A stretch of 35,027 nt of DNA from Pseudomonadota bacterium (GCA_028873535.1 JAGWIJ010000022.1:1-35027); one strand, 5' to 3'; shown: positions 1-9,249, counted from the first letter of the stretch. A program made the numbers and translations. The notes: generated from the sequence alone by a model not told the origin.

Positions 1-2
1 CG

Positions 3-509
3 GAATCGCACCTGCGTCGAATCATCAAGGTGGACACCGCCAGCGAGCAGTTCAGCTACTACCTCGACGAGGCGGCGCTGGCGCAAGCCGAACTGATGGA
101 CGGCAAGTTGTTGTTGGTGACCAACGTTGCCGACATGGCGCCGGAGCGGATGATCGAGCGCTACAAATCGCTCGCCGACATCGAGCGCGGATTCAAGGTG
201 CTGAAGTCAGAACTGGAGATCGGACCGGTATACCACCGGCTGCCGGACCGGATTCGTGCGCACGCAATGATCTGCTTCCTGGCGCTGATTCTGCATCGCG
301 TGATGCGAATGCGGCTGCGCGCCGCGAATGCGGGGGTGACCCCCGAACGTGCACTGGAATCTCTGCAGCGCATCCAGCATCACAAGGTACTGCTCAACCA
401 AGGAGCACCGCTGACTGGCGTATCAATGATGACCGCCGAGCAGACAGCTGTGCTCAAAGCACTGAAGGTGACCAAGCCCTCCGACGACCGCCAGCTGAGC
501 CTCTTGTAG
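3..509 (+). CDS. IS4/IS1634-type transposase, 5'-truncated by window edge
   Basis: This is the C-terminal part of a DDE transposase of an insertion sequence. The reading frame is open from the first bases of the window, so the start lies outside; it ends at TAG 507-509. The visible part contains IERYKSLADIERGFKVLK, which fits the Y-(2)-R-(3)-E-(6)-K spacing of IS4-superfamily transposases, with Leu at the usual Arg position and the catalytic Glu in ADIE. It is followed by the typical hydrophobic helix (about IRAHAMICFLALIL). The tail KPSDDRQLSLL looks intact. I could not place the terminal inverted repeat of the element with confidence, so the right end is undefined. The family is well supported; the exact IS name is not. 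Confidence 0.85.
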   Translation, partial: ESHLRRIIKVDTASEQFSYYLDEAALAQAELMDGKLLLVTNVADMAPERMIERYKSLADIERGFKVLKSELEIGPVYHRLPDRIRAHAMICFLALILHRVMRMRLRAANAGVTPERALESLQRIQHHKVLLNQGAPLTGVSMMTAEQTAVLKALKVTKPSDDRQLSLL

Positions 510-749
510 GGGCACGTTTGAGATTCGGTCCTAACGAAATCAACCCGTTACAGCAACAGCTGTCGAACTCCGGGGACCCGAGCATTGTGTAGCCCCGATC
601 GATTGGAAGAAAGGATCTTATATGCTTTTATTAATATATCCAATTTGAATCGCCCAGGCTTTCGTGGAGGCTCCACTGCTTGAGAGGGCGGAGCAATGGG
701 CAGACCACCGAAGTTGGCGATCTGCGCAGGCATCGTGCCCGGCCGTGCC
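510..749. other. Gap between transposase and TonB receptor gene
   Basis: No gene was found here. The first part presumably contains the right end of the insertion sequence; the palindrome ACAGCTGT lies near 556-563, but I cannot prove it is the IS end. About 600-650 is clearly AT-rich compared with the GC-rich surroundings, as expected for an IS flank or a non-coding 3' region. A short GTGGAG/CTCCAC inverted repeat lies near 665-677, downstream of the receptor stop codon on the minus strand. Confidence 0.4.
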
Positions 750-3146
750 TCAGTCCCGATCCGGCCCCCCCGCCGGCGCCTGCTGGCGGTCGATCCACCA
801 GGTCAGCGTGAGCCACAGCGCTCGCGGTGCGCCGATGGTGCGGAATTGCTCGTTGCTGCCGGTGGCGGTGTTGTCGAAGCCGTGGCCAGGCTGGTTGAAG
901 TAGTTGGTGGCCAGCGCCCCGAAGGTGGCATAGCGGCGGTCGAACAGGTTGCGCACATGGACGGACAGTTCGACCGCCTCGTCCAGGCGCAGGCGGCCGT
1001 CCAGATTCAGCACGGCAAAACCCGGCACCGTGCCGTTGACGTCGCGGTTGGCCTCGTCGCCACGCGCATAGGTCTCGGTCTGCGCCACCAGGCTGGCGCC
1101 CAGCGACCACGACTCGCCTTCGGTGTAGCGCGCCTGCAGCTTGAGCAGGTGACGCGGAATGCCCGGAATGCGCGCGCCCGGAGCGACCTGCACCAGGCCG
1201 GTGGCAGGATCGGCGGCCGAGTTGGCGGCGACCAGTTCCTCGAATGCGCTCTGGTAGGTGGCGTCGATATGGCTGTAGTGCGCGCCCCAGTTCCAGTGGC
1301 CGTCCTTGCGGTCCAGGCCGAGTTCCAGACCGCGCCGCTGGGTGTCGCCGACATTGGTGAAGTAGCCCGCCACCGGCGAGGTGGCCACGAACAGGATGTC
1401 GTCCTGCAGCCGCGTCTGGTAGACCGCGGCCGACCAGCGCCAGCCGTCGAGGTCGCCGCGTGCGCCCAGCTCCAGCGTGCGCGACACCACCATGCGCAGG
1501 TAGGGATCGGACGAGAAGGCATTGGGCAGAGCGCAGGGCACGCTGGGATCGGCGCAGCTCAGCTCGACCGGTGTCGGCGCGCGCATGCCTTCGGTGTACG
1601 AGGCATAGGTGGTGGTCGCCGACGCCGCCTTCCAGTTCAGGCCCAGCGCCGGATTGAAGCGCGTGTAGGTGAAGTCGCCGCCCTGCGGGGCCGGGTTGTA
1701 CTGGGTCGGGTCATAGTAGTCGTAGCGCGTGCTGACGCGCGCGCGGTTGTAGCGACCCGACACCGTCAGGGTCAGGTCCTGCTGTGCCGACCAGGTATCC
1801 GACGCGTAGAGGCCGGTATAGTCGCTCTGTCCGGTGACCGCCACGCCCAGCGTGATCGGGCTGGACGAGAAGGTGCTGCGGTCGGCCGCCGCGATGGCAT
1901 CCTGGCTGCTCTGGCGGAAGGCGGTGCGGCCGCGGTCCAGGCTCAGGCCGGCGATCGCGGTGTTCTCGCGCGACCACAGCCGGGCCGTCTCGGACAGCTG
2001 CACGCTGGCGCCGCTGGTGTACTGGTCGATGGCGTTGTAGATGTTCTGCGCATTCGGGCAGGCCGGCAGCGCGGGCCCGGACGCGCTGCACGGCAGCGGA
2101 TTGCCGCCGGCATCGACGCCGAAGCCGGTCACGCTGGTGTTGCTGTTGAGCACGTCGGTCTGCACGCGACGCCAGTAGACGTTGCCGGCCACCAGCAGGT
2201 CGTGGCCGAAGTACTGCGAAGCCTTGAGCTGCAGGGCGGCCAGGCGGTTGTCGACCTCGTCGGGCCAGGTGTAGACCTGCCGCGTATCGCCCATGTAGGA
2301 CAGCGGGATGGTCTGGTTGCCGTGCAGGCGGTTGTCGGCCAGGCTCAGCGACAGGTCGACATCGGTGTCGTCGTCCTGGAAGCCGGTCTTGGCGAACAGC
2401 TGGCGCACCTCGCTGGGATTGTGGTCGGCCCAGCCGTCGTCGCGGTAGTCGTTGGCGGCGACGAACCAGTCGATGGCCTCGCCGTGGCCGCCGCTTTCGA
2501 GTTCGAACTGGCGGCGTCCCGCGTTGCCGCCGCTCAGGTCGACGCGCGTGCCCGGGAACTGGAAGCCGCTCTTGGTGACCACCGACAGGGCGCCCCCCAG
2601 GGTGTTGAGGCCGAACTGCGGATTGGCGCCCGGCAGCAGCGTGACGTTGGCGATGGCGTTCTGCGGGATCAGGTCCCAGTTGACCACGTCGCCGAAGGTC
2701 TCGTTGACGCGCACGCCGTCGACGAACACCGACAGGCCCTGCGGCGTGCCGAGCAGCGGCGAGGCGGTGAAGCCGCGCACGTTGACGTCCACCTGGTAGG
2801 GGTTGCCCTGGGTGTCGTTGATGTTGACGTTGCCGAGCGCGCCGCTGAGCGCTTCCGAGAGGTTGTCATAGCCGTGTCCCTCCAGGTCCTGGCGCGACAG
2901 GGTCTGGACATTGGACGGCACCTTGTCCAGGGTCACGCCCATGCCGGGCAAGGGCGCCGTGCTGATCACCTGCACCGTTGGCAGCTCGTAGCTGGCGGCC
3001 GGATTGGCCATGGCGCCGGCCTCGACATGCGCAGGCTCGTCGGCGCTGGCGAGCGCGATCAGCAACGACAGGGATGGCGCGGCGGCGAAGCGGCGCAGGC
3101 GCAGGGCAAGCGGCGTGCGCGCCGGCAGGGGAAGGCGGGATGGCAT
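750..3146 (-). CDS. TonB-dependent outer-membrane receptor
   Basis: This is a ligand-gated outer-membrane beta-barrel that would import a metal chelate or another large solute using TonB energy. Starting at the ATG at 3146 gives 798 aa with a basic N-terminus and a hydrophobic signal-like stretch (about residues 15-35). The plug domain follows (LPTVQVISTAPLPGMG, then SNVQTLSRQDLE, DVNVRGF, and NPQFGLNTLGGALSVVTK). A long C-terminal barrel is rich in alternating aromatic residues, with typical elements such as LELGARGDLDGWRWSAAVY and HVRNLFDRRYATFG. The frame is open about 30 codons further upstream, but that stretch looks non-coding. No strong Shine-Dalgarno is seen at 3146, so the start is probable rather than certain. 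The substrate cannot be read from the sequence. It stands alone, divergent from the VapBC pair. Confidence 0.9.
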   Translation of the reverse strand: MPSRLPLPARTPLALRLRRFAAAPSLSLLIALASADEPAHVEAGAMANPAASYELPTVQVISTAPLPGMGVTLDKVPSNVQTLSRQDLEGHGYDNLSEALSGALGNVNINDTQGNPYQVDVNVRGFTASPLLGTPQGLSVFVDGVRVNETFGDVVNWDLIPQNAIANVTLLPGANPQFGLNTLGGALSVVTKSGFQFPGTRVDLSGGNAGRRQFELESGGHGEAIDWFVAANDYRDDGWADHNPSEVRQLFAKTGFQDDDTDVDLSLSLADNRLHGNQTIPLSYMGDTRQVYTWPDEVDNRLAALQLKASQYFGHDLLVAGNVYWRRVQTDVLNSNTSVTGFGVDAGGNPLPCSASGPALPACPNAQNIYNAIDQYTSGASVQLSETARLWSRENTAIAGLSLDRGRTAFRQSSQDAIAAADRSTFSSSPITLGVAVTGQSDYTGLYASDTWSAQQDLTLTVSGRYNRARVSTRYDYYDPTQYNPAPQGGDFTYTRFNPALGLNWKAASATTTYASYTEGMRAPTPVELSCADPSVPCALPNAFSSDPYLRMVVSRTLELGARGDLDGWRWSAAVYQTRLQDDILFVATSPVAGYFTNVGDTQRRGLELGLDRKDGHWNWGAHYSHIDATYQSAFEELVAANSAADPATGLVQVAPGARIPGIPRHLLKLQARYTEGESWSLGASLVAQTETYARGDEANRDVNGTVPGFAVLNLDGRLRLDEAVELSVHVRNLFDRRYATFGALATNYFNQPGHGFDNTATGSNEQFRTIGAPRALWLTLTWWIDRQQAPAGGPDRD

Positions 3147-3185
3147 GGGGCAGTATCGCTGGCGGGTCGTGATCGGAAGCGGCAC

Positions 3186-3202
3186 GCAGGGCACTGCCCT
3201 GC
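3186..3202. promoter_or_regulatory. 17-bp palindrome upstream of the TonB receptor
   Basis: GCAGGGCA-C-TGCCCTGC is a perfect inverted repeat with 8-bp arms around one central base. It lies 40 bp upstream of the chosen start of the receptor gene. It could be a repressor operator or, if transcribed, a leader hairpin. I do not recognise it as a known Fur or Zur box. Confidence 0.4.
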
Positions 3203-3299
3203 TACCGGCCTCGATCATGACGTGGCCGGCGGGCACTGTCCCGGGAGTTCTTCCCGATCAGCCTTCGCTGCCGGGGGCCGTGACGCCCTCGCCGGATGC

Positions 3300-3327
3300 T
3301 TGCACTCGGCTTCGGACCAGATATCAT
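3300..3327 (+). promoter_or_regulatory. Possible sigma-70 promoter of vapB-vapC pair 1
   Basis: TTGCAC (3300-3305), 16 bp, then TATCAT (3322-3327; five of six bases match the -10 consensus). The first start codon with a good ribosome site (3356) is about 22 nt downstream of the expected transcription start. The short palindrome TACC-A-GGTA follows the -10 (3329-3337), which would suit autoregulation by the AbrB-type antitoxin. The -35 match is weak. Confidence 0.4.
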
Positions 3328-3355
3328 TACCAGGTATTACATGCCGAGGCACAAC

Positions 3356-3589
3356 ATGGATTCGACATCGGTCACCAGCAAGGGGCAGGTCACGATTCCC
3401 AAGAAGGTCCGGCAGAAACTCGGCATCCGTCAGGGGACGCGCGTCGAATTTCTGCTCACCGGCGATCGCGTCGAGATGCGCGTGGTTGCCTCGCCGCAGC
3501 TGCCAACGGCAAGCGGCTTTGGCATGCTCAAGAGCGCACGCGCTGCGGTTCCCGCGGACTTCGATCCCGCGACGCTGCTGGCCAAATGA
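3356..3589 (+). CDS. vapB: AbrB/SpoVT-type antitoxin (VapB-like)
   Basis: Antitoxin of a type II toxin-antitoxin pair. The 77-aa product has an N-terminal SpoVT/AbrB DNA-binding domain (SVTSKGQVTIPKKVRQKLGI, about residues 5-24, then GTRVEFLL). Its C-terminus is flexible and ends PADFDPATLLAK, the kind of tail that wraps the toxin. I chose ATG 3356 because GAGG lies 6 nt upstream; ATG 3341 is also in frame. The stop codon overlaps the toxin start (ATGA at 3586-3589), so the two genes are translationally coupled. By family knowledge the protein neutralises the toxin and represses its own promoter. Confidence 0.88.
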   Translation: MDSTSVTSKGQVTIPKKVRQKLGIRQGTRVEFLLTGDRVEMRVVASPQLPTASGFGMLKSARAAVPADFDPATLLAK

Positions 3590-4014
3590 TCGGCCTCGAC
3601 ACCAATGTCCTGGCGCGCTACTACATCGAGGATGCTGCCGACCAGGAAGCGCAGCGTCAGCGCCTGGCGGCGCAACGCCTGATCGAGTCCGGCCAGCCGC
3701 TGATGATTGCCAAGACGGTGGTCCTGGAACTCGAATGGGTGATGCGCGGCTACTACGGTTTCGCCCCGGCCGAAATCGTCGCGACGCTGCGCCATCTTCT
3801 GTCGCTGCCGCAGGTCAAGGTGGAGGACCGTGACGCGATCGAACAGGCAATGGCGAACTGCCTGGCCGGCCTGGATTTCGCCGACGCCCTGCACCACGCG
3901 AGCTACCGCGAGTGCAGCGCCGTGGCGTCCTTCGACAATCGCGGCTTTGCCAGACGGGCCAGGCAGCTCGGCCTGGCCCCGGCGGTGACCTTGTTGTCCA
4001 GGCACGTGCCGTGA
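3586..4014 (+). CDS. vapC: VapC-type PIN-domain ribonuclease toxin
   Basis: A 142-aa PIN-domain protein starting at the ATG that overlaps the antitoxin stop. The four acidic residues expected to bind the catalytic metal are present: D5 (GLDTNVLARYY), E48 (VVLELEW), D100 (LDFADALH) and D117 (ASFDNRGF). Family members cleave RNA, often tRNA, and stop growth when the antitoxin is degraded. Length and motifs are complete, so the toxin looks intact. The RNA target cannot be inferred. It belongs to the AbrB-partnered VapC subgroup, unlike the pair at 26724-27289. Confidence 0.9.
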   Translation: MIGLDTNVLARYYIEDAADQEAQRQRLAAQRLIESGQPLMIAKTVVLELEWVMRGYYGFAPAEIVATLRHLLSLPQVKVEDRDAIEQAMANCLAGLDFADALHHASYRECSAVASFDNRGFARRARQLGLAPAVTLLSRHVP

Positions 4015-4086
4015 CGCCGGCGCGGGCGCCGATCGAGACAGGCGAGCGGCAAGCAACGCCGCCGCCCCGTCGTGTGCCTGCGCCGC

Positions 4087-5571
4087 TCAGCTCTCGCGGC
4101 GCAGCTGCGGGAACAGGATGACGTCGCGGATGCTCGGGCTGTCGGTGAGCAGCATCACCAGCCGGTCGATACCGATGCCTTCGCCGGCGGTGGGCGGAAG
4201 GCCGTACTCCAGCGCGCGGATGTAGTCGGCGTCATAGTGCATGGCCTCCTGGTCGCCGGCCTCCTTGGCCGCCACCTGTGCCTGGAAGCGCGCGGCCTGG
4301 TCCTCGGGGTCATTGAGCTCGGAGAAGCCGTTGGCGATCTCGCGGCCGGTGATGAACAGTTCGAAGCGGTCGGTCTGCTCGGGGTGATGGTCGTTGCGGC
4401 GCGCCAGCGGCGAGACCTCGGCCGGATAGTCGATGATGAAGGTGGGTTCCCACAGCAGCGCTTCGGCGGTCTCCTCGAACAGCGACAGCTGCAGCGCGCC
4501 GACGCCGGCGCCCGGCGCCAGCTTGCCGCCCAGGCGCTTGACCTCGCCGCGCAGCCAGTCGGCGTCGGCCAGCGGCTTGTCGCGGTAGTCGGGGCAATGG
4601 GTGGTGATCGCCTCGGTGATGGTCAGGCGATGGAAGGGCCGGCCGAAGTCGAGTTCGCGGCCCTGGTACTGCACCACCGTCGAACCGGTGGCGGCCAGCG
4701 CCACCTCGCGGAACATCTGTTCGGTCAGGTCCATGAGGTAGCGGTAGTCGCGGTAGGCCTCGTAGAACTCGATCATGGTGAACTCGGGGTTGTGGCGCGG
4801 CGAAATCCCCTCGTTGCGGAAATTGCGGTTGATCTCGAACACCTTGTCGAGCCCGCCCACCACCAGACGCTTGAGATACAGCTCGGGCGCGATGCGCAGG
4901 AAGAGCTCCATGTCGAGCGTGTTGTGATGGGTCACGAAGGGACGCGCCGCAGCGCCGCCGGGAATCGGATGCATCATCGGCGTCTCGACTTCCAGGTAGC
5001 CGCGCGCCACCAGGAAGCTGCGCACCGCCTGGACGATGCGGCTGCGGCGCACGAACACCTCGCGCGATTCCTGGTTCATGATCAGGTCGACGTAGCGCTG
5101 GCGGTAACGCTGTTCCTGGTCGGCCAGGCCGTGGAATTTCTCGGGCAGCGGACGCAGGTTCTTGGACAGCAGGCGCAGCGCATGGACCTCGATGGTGAGC
5201 TCGCCGGTGCGCGTCTTGAACAGCGTACCACGCGCGCCCAGGATGTCGCCCAGATCGTTCTGCTTGAAGGCGTCGAGCGCTTCGCGCCCGGTCTTGTCGG
5301 CCGTGACATAGAGCTGGATGCGGCCGGAGCTGTCCTGAAGCGTGCCAAAGGCGGCCTTGCCCATTACGCGCTTGAGCATCAGCCGTCCCGCCACCGCGAC
5401 CTCGACGCTCTGCGCGACCAGCACCTCGCCATCGGCCTCGTCGTGCGCGACGTGCAACGGGCCGGCCTCGTGGGTGCGGTCGAAATCGTTGGGATAGGCC
5501 TGGCCGGCGTCGCGCAGTGCCGCGAGCTTGGCGCGCCGTTCTTCGATCAGGGGGTTCTGTTCATCGGACAT
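4087..5571 (-). CDS. lysS: Lysyl-tRNA synthetase, class II
   Basis: Charges tRNA-Lys with lysine in the cytoplasm. The 494-aa length fits bacterial LysRS. The N-terminal OB-fold anticodon-binding domain covers about residues 50-140. The class II catalytic core contains motif 2 (about 246-275: [12 protein letters not shown], then [11 protein letters not shown]) and motif 3 near the C-terminus (about 462-474: [13 protein letters not shown]). I chose ATG 5571 because GGAG lies 8 nt upstream and the protein then begins [13 protein letters not shown], a normal LysRS start; the longer open frame overlaps prfB. A 7-bp tandem repeat, ATGTCCG ATGTCCG, covers the start codon. It follows prfB in the same direction with about a 97-nt spacer, as in the well-known prfB-lysS operon. 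Confidence 0.97.
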   Translation of the reverse strand: MSDEQNPLIEERRAKLAALRDAGQAYPNDFDRTHEAGPLHVAHDEADGEVLVAQSVEVAVAGRLMLKRVMGKAAFGTLQDSSGRIQLYVTADKTGREALDAFKQNDLGDILGARGTLFKTRTGELTIEVHALRLLSKNLRPLPEKFHGLADQEQRYRQRYVDLIMNQESREVFVRRSRIVQAVRSFLVARGYLEVETPMMHPIPGGAAARPFVTHHNTLDMELFLRIAPELYLKRLVVGGLDKVFEINRNFRNEGISPRHNPEFTMIEFYEAYRDYRYLMDLTEQMFREVALAATGSTVVQYQGRELDFGRPFHRLTITEAITTHCPDYRDKPLADADWLRGEVKRLGGKLAPGAGVGALQLSLFEETAEALLWEPTFIIDYPAEVSPLARRNDHHPEQTDRFELFITGREIANGFSELNDPEDQAARFQAQVAAKEAGDQEAMHYDADYIRALEYGLPPTAGEGIGIDRLVMLLTDSPSIRDVILFPQLRRES

Positions 5572-5607
5572 CGGACATTCTCCAGCCGGACTCCCGGCAT
5601 GCACTCG

Positions 5608-5628
5608 GCGCGCCGCCTTGCGGCGCGC
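5608..5628 (-). other. GC-rich hairpin in the prfB-lysS spacer
   Basis: GCGCGCCGC and GCGGCGCGC form a perfect 9-bp stem with a 3-nt loop. No T-run follows on the minus strand, so this is not a classical terminator. It may partly attenuate transcription or protect the prfB mRNA end before lysS. Confidence 0.45.
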
Positions 5629-5668
5629 GCTTGATCGGGCCACCTGCGGGTGGCGCCATGGTTCGGGA

Positions 5669-6773
5669 TCAGAGGCCCTGCTTGAGGCTGGCCTCGATAA
5701 ACTGGTCGAGGTCGCCGTCCAGCACCGCCTGGGTGTTGCCGGTCTCCACCAGGGTGCGCAGATCCTTGATACGCGACTGGTCGAGCACGTAGGAACGGAT
5801 CTGGTGGCCCCAGCCGACATCGGTCTTGCTGTCCTCCAGCGCCTGCTTTTCGGCGGTGCGCTTGCGCAGTTCGGCCTCGTACAAGCGCGACTTCAGCATC
5901 GCCATGGCTTCGGCGCGGTTGCGGTGCTGCGAACGGTCGTTCTGGCACTGGACCACGATGTTGGTGGGCAGGTGGGTGATGCGCACCGCCGAGTCGGTCT
6001 TGTTGATGTGCTGACCGCCCGCGCCGCTGGCGCGGAAGGTGTCGATGCGCAGGTCGGCGGGATTGATCTCGACCTCGATCGAGTCGTCCACTTCGGGATA
6101 CACGAACACCGAAGCGAAGGAGGTGTGGCGGCGGTTGCCGGAATCGAACGGCGACTTGCGCACCAGACGATGCACACCGGTCTCGGTGCGCAAGTAGCCG
6201 TAGGCGTATTCGCCGGTCACCTTGATGCTGGCGCTCTTGATGCCCGCCACTTCACCGGGCGAATCCTCCAGCACTTCGGTCTGGAAGCCGCGCTTTTCGC
6301 AGTAGTGCAGGTACATGCGCAGCAGCATCGAGGCCCAGTCCTGCGACTCGGTGCCGCCGGCGCCGGACTGGATGTCGATGAAGCAGCTGGCGGCGTCCAT
6401 TTCGCCGGAGAACATGCGGCGGAATTCCATCGCGGCCACGCGGCTCTCGACGCTGCCGAGATCGCCGCCGACCGCTTCCAGGGATTCGTCGTCGTTCTCG
6501 CCCGAGGCCATTTCGAACAGCTCGCGCGCATCGCGCAGGTCGCGCTCCACGCCCTGCACGCTATTGACCACTTCCTCCAGGCTCTTGCGTTCCTTGCCCA
6601 GTTCCTGCGCCTTCTTGGCGTCTTCCCACAGCGCGGGATCCTCGGCCAGGCGTGCTACCTCTTCGAGCCGTTCCTGCTTGGCATCGAAGTCAAAGATACC
6701 TCCGCAGACTCTGCACCCGGTCGGTGAGGTCTGTCATGTGGTTGACGATGGCATTGAGGCGTTCGGCTTCCAT
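5669..6773 (-). CDS. prfB: Peptide chain release factor 2, expressed by programmed +1 frameshift
   Basis: RF2 terminates translation at UGA and UAA. The gene starts at ATG 6773 (GGAG 6 nt upstream) and runs 27 codons to an in-frame TGA at 6690-6692. The context AGG TAT CTT TGA C is the classical autoregulatory slip site, with a Shine-Dalgarno-like GGAGG just before TATCTT. Shifting +1 at CTT (one base, 6692, is skipped) joins it to the long frame 6691-5669, giving 367 aa, close to the 365 aa of E. coli RF2. The stop-codon recognition tripeptide SPF is at 207-209 and the catalytic GGQ at 252-254. Low RF2 slows termination at the UGA and promotes the shift, giving feedback control. A TAAAAT box (minus strand, 6807-6812) may be the -10, but no good -35 is seen. 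Confidence 0.97.
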
Positions 6774-6903
6774 GTGCTGCTCCGGATCTCTGGTGTCCAA
6801 CCCGGCATTTTAACCGCTCTTGGCAGCTTGCGGCGCATACGCATTGCGCGCTGCGCCGCCCCAAATCGGGAAGTCCCTGCAAGTCCCGGCCCGGCCCGGC
6901 GGC

Positions 6904-7944
6904 TCAGCCCTGGGCGCCCGACGTCTCGTTGGGAATGCCTGGAATCGGACATTCGCTGGTGCCGACAGTGCCGCGCGTCAACGCCTCGACCGCCGCCCGG
7001 GTGCCTTCCGGATCGTTGATCCATTTCGTGTAGAAGTCGTACGGACAGCTGGCCAGCCCGCGATCGCCCTCGTGGGAATTGATCAGGCCGGTGTAGCCGC
7101 GGTGCAGCAGCTTGAACAAATGGTTCTCGCTCTGACTGTTGCGGCGGAAGTCGCGGATCAGCGACTTCGAAAGCGCCGCGTACTGGATGCCCATGTCCTC
7201 CTCGCCACACTCTCCCAGGGTGCGGCCGTCGAAGCCGATGATCGCGGAATGACCGAAGTATGAATACACGCCGTCGAAGCCGGCGGCATTGGCCACGGCC
7301 ACGTAGCAGTTGTTGGCGAATGCCATGGCCTTTGCCATCAGTACTTGCTGGTCCTTGGCGGGGTACATGTAGCCCTGGCAGCGTACGATCAGCTCGGCGC
7401 CCTTCATGGCGCAGTCACGCCAGATCTCGGGATAGTTGCCGTCGTCACAGATGATCAGGCTGATCTTGAGGCCCTTCGGGCCCTCGGACACATACGTGCT
7501 GTTGCCGGGGTACCAGCCTTCGATCGGCACCCAGGGCATGATCTTGCGGTACTTCTGCACGATCTCGCCCTGGTCGTTCATCAGGATCAGGGTGTTGTAG
7601 GGGGCCTTGGAGGGATGCTGCTCATGCCGTTCGCCAGTGAGCGAGAACACGCCCCAGACTTTGGCCTTGCGGCATGCCGCGGCGAAAATCGCGGTCTCGT
7701 CGCCGGGCACCGTCGATGCCGTGTCGTACATCTCCTGGCTGTCGTACATGATCCCGTGCGTGCTGTACTCGGGAAAGATCACCAGGTCGAGGCCGGGCAG
7801 TCCGCTTTTCATGCCCTCGACCATTCTGGCGATATTGCGCGCGTTCTCCATGACCTCCTGGCGGGTGTGCAGGCGGGGCATGCGGTAGTTGACTACCGCC
7901 ACGCCGACTGTGTCGTGGCTGCTTGAGATGTCGCCGTGATGCAT
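6904..7944 (-). CDS. amiE: Aliphatic amidase (nitrilase superfamily)
   Basis: Hydrolyses short aliphatic amides (acetamide, propionamide and similar) to the acid plus ammonia in the cytoplasm. The 346-aa protein matches the length of Pseudomonas AmiE and starts [20 protein letters not shown], almost the same as that family. The nitrilase triad is complete: E59 ([12 protein letters not shown]), K134 (KYRKIMPW) and C166 ([12 protein letters not shown]), with GERHEQHP and [13 protein letters not shown] also conserved. It lies 74 nt downstream of the porin gene on the same strand, so the two are probably co-transcribed. No amiC/amiR-type regulators are adjacent; regulation more likely comes from the kinase and response regulator upstream. 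The enzyme class is very certain; the preferred amide is inferred. Confidence 0.97.
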   Translation of the reverse strand: MHHGDISSSHDTVGVAVVNYRMPRLHTRQEVMENARNIARMVEGMKSGLPGLDLVIFPEYSTHGIMYDSQEMYDTASTVPGDETAIFAAACRKAKVWGVFSLTGERHEQHPSKAPYNTLILMNDQGEIVQKYRKIMPWVPIEGWYPGNSTYVSEGPKGLKISLIICDDGNYPEIWRDCAMKGAELIVRCQGYMYPAKDQQVLMAKAMAFANNCYVAVANAAGFDGVYSYFGHSAIIGFDGRTLGECGEEDMGIQYAALSKSLIRDFRRNSQSENHLFKLLHRGYTGLINSHEGDRGLASCPYDFYTKWINDPEGTRAAVEALTRGTVGTSECPIPGIPNETSGAQG

Positions 7945-7962
7945 GATTTATTCCTCGTCTAT

Positions 7963-7989
7963 GCCGGGCGGCGCACGGCGCCGTCCGGC
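7963..7989 (-). other. 12-bp hairpin between porin and amiE
   Basis: GCCGGGCGGCGC pairs with GCGCCGTCCGGC (11 of 12 positions complementary, 3-nt loop) in the 74-nt spacer. No T-run follows. In a porin-amiE transcript it would sit just after the porin stop codon and could set the expression ratio or stabilise the upstream mRNA. Confidence 0.5.
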
Positions 7990-8018
7990 GTTGCCGTGCG
8001 GTCGGCCCGGGCGCGGTT

Positions 8019-9188
8019 TCAGAACTGCAGCTGGAAGGCGAGCTTGATGGCGTTGCTGCTGACGCTGGTGGTACCGGTGCCGGACTGGTCGTCCTTCACA
8101 TAGAACGCCGACAGGCGGGCATCAGCACCCTTGATGACGTAATGCACGCCAAAGTCCGTGTGCTTCACCGTGCCGCCTGCATCGAGGTCGTATTTCTGGT
8201 AACGCGCGAAGGGCTGGAAGCGACCCATGCCGACCTTGTTGCCGAACAAATAGCCGCCCTCGAGCAGATAGGCCTTGCCCGGCGGACTGATGCCGTTGTC
8301 GCCGCTGTAGTCGGCGGTGTAGGCGGCTGTGCTGTAGTCGTACTTGTAGTAGGCGCCCAGCAGGTTCAGTGCACCGCCACCGGCCACGGGCAGTTCAAAG
8401 AACAGGTCCAGGTTCGAGGCGCGATAGTCACTCTTGATGGTGCTGTTGCCGACACCGTCGCTCTGGCTCATGGCCGCCACCGTGGCGGTGAGGATGGTGC
8501 CGGCGGTGCCGAAGTAGGTGCTGCCTTCGTAGTAGGCCGGTGTCGGCTCCGGGGCGAGGAAGTTGTAGGCGAGGCGGCCGGCATACAGCAGGTTGGCGCT
8601 CTGGTTGGACGTGGTGCTGGTGGCACTGGTGTGGTTGCGGCCCTGAAAGGCACCGATGCCGTACACCAGTTTCTTGTCGGCGACCCGGCCCCAGACTGCG
8701 ACGCCGTCGTCGCGGCCCACCGCGTTGCTCGGCGCGTAGAAGTTGGAGACGGTGCCCGGGAAATCGTAAGCCAGCTGGTAGAAGGGTCCGTCCATGTTCT
8801 GGCGGTCGCCCGGCGGCAGCAGGCGGCCCATGCGCACGTTCAAGCCGGGCGCGAAGGAGATCTCGCCGAACCCGTCGATCACCTGGATGCTGCCGTCGCT
8901 GCGACGGTCGGTGTTGAACGTGGCGGATATGCCTTGTCCCAGGCTGGCGTCGATGTAAAGGCGCAGGTTGTCGAGGTTGAAGTCGGACGACCGGTCGGTG
9001 CCATTGGGCGCGCCGTTGCTCTGCGATGCGAAGCTGCTGCGCAGGCCGAGACCCAGGCTGATCGACTCGCCATCGCCGAAGGGCAGGGTTGTGCCGGCCT
9101 GGGCGGCGAGGCTGAGCAGGACCGACGAGGCGATCAGCAGCTGACGGCGAAGGGACGAAGAGGGGATGTTGAGGCACGGACTTTTCAT
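8019..9188 (-). CDS. Outer-membrane porin of the amide-utilisation cluster
   Basis: A 389-aa predicted beta-barrel porin. It starts at ATG 9188 with AGGAG 7 nt upstream. A signal peptide is clear (basic SSSLRRQLLIASSVLLSLAAQA, cleavage near residue 31). The mature protein has many alternating hydrophobic/aromatic strands (SISLGLGLRSSF, LRLYIDASLGQGISATF, LNLLGAYYKYDY) and ends in aromatic-terminated IKLAFQLQF, a typical assembly signal for outer-membrane barrels. It precedes amiE in one likely operon and follows the response-regulator gene. In Methylophilus the formamidase cluster also contains a porin (FmdC), so I infer a role in uptake of short amides or urea. Upstream it carries the two sequence elements shared with the transporter operon. 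Confidence 0.87.
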   Translation of the reverse strand: MKSPCLNIPSSSLRRQLLIASSVLLSLAAQAGTTLPFGDGESISLGLGLRSSFASQSNGAPNGTDRSSDFNLDNLRLYIDASLGQGISATFNTDRRSDGSIQVIDGFGEISFAPGLNVRMGRLLPPGDRQNMDGPFYQLAYDFPGTVSNFYAPSNAVGRDDGVAVWGRVADKKLVYGIGAFQGRNHTSATSTTSNQSANLLYAGRLAYNFLAPEPTPAYYEGSTYFGTAGTILTATVAAMSQSDGVGNSTIKSDYRASNLDLFFELPVAGGGALNLLGAYYKYDYSTAAYTADYSGDNGISPPGKAYLLEGGYLFGNKVGMGRFQPFARYQKYDLDAGGTVKHTDFGVHYVIKGADARLSAFYVKDDQSGTGTTSVSSNAIKLAFQLQF

Positions 9189-9249
9189 GCGAGGACTCCT
9201 GGACAGGGTAAGCAAGGAAGGGTCAATGGCGGACCGGACTTGCCCACAT

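Noticed and set aside
3147-3295. A cobalamin-type riboswitch before the TonB receptor
   Set aside because: The leader has GGGAA-like and CAGTGCCC-like pieces in minus orientation, but the B12-box order and the pairing needed for the core are not present.
696-3833. A very long plus-strand open frame antisense to the TonB receptor
   Set aside because: It is a shadow caused by high GC content. The opposite strand encodes recognisable plug and barrel motifs, while this frame gives a repetitive Arg/Gly/Val/Gln-rich sequence without any domain.
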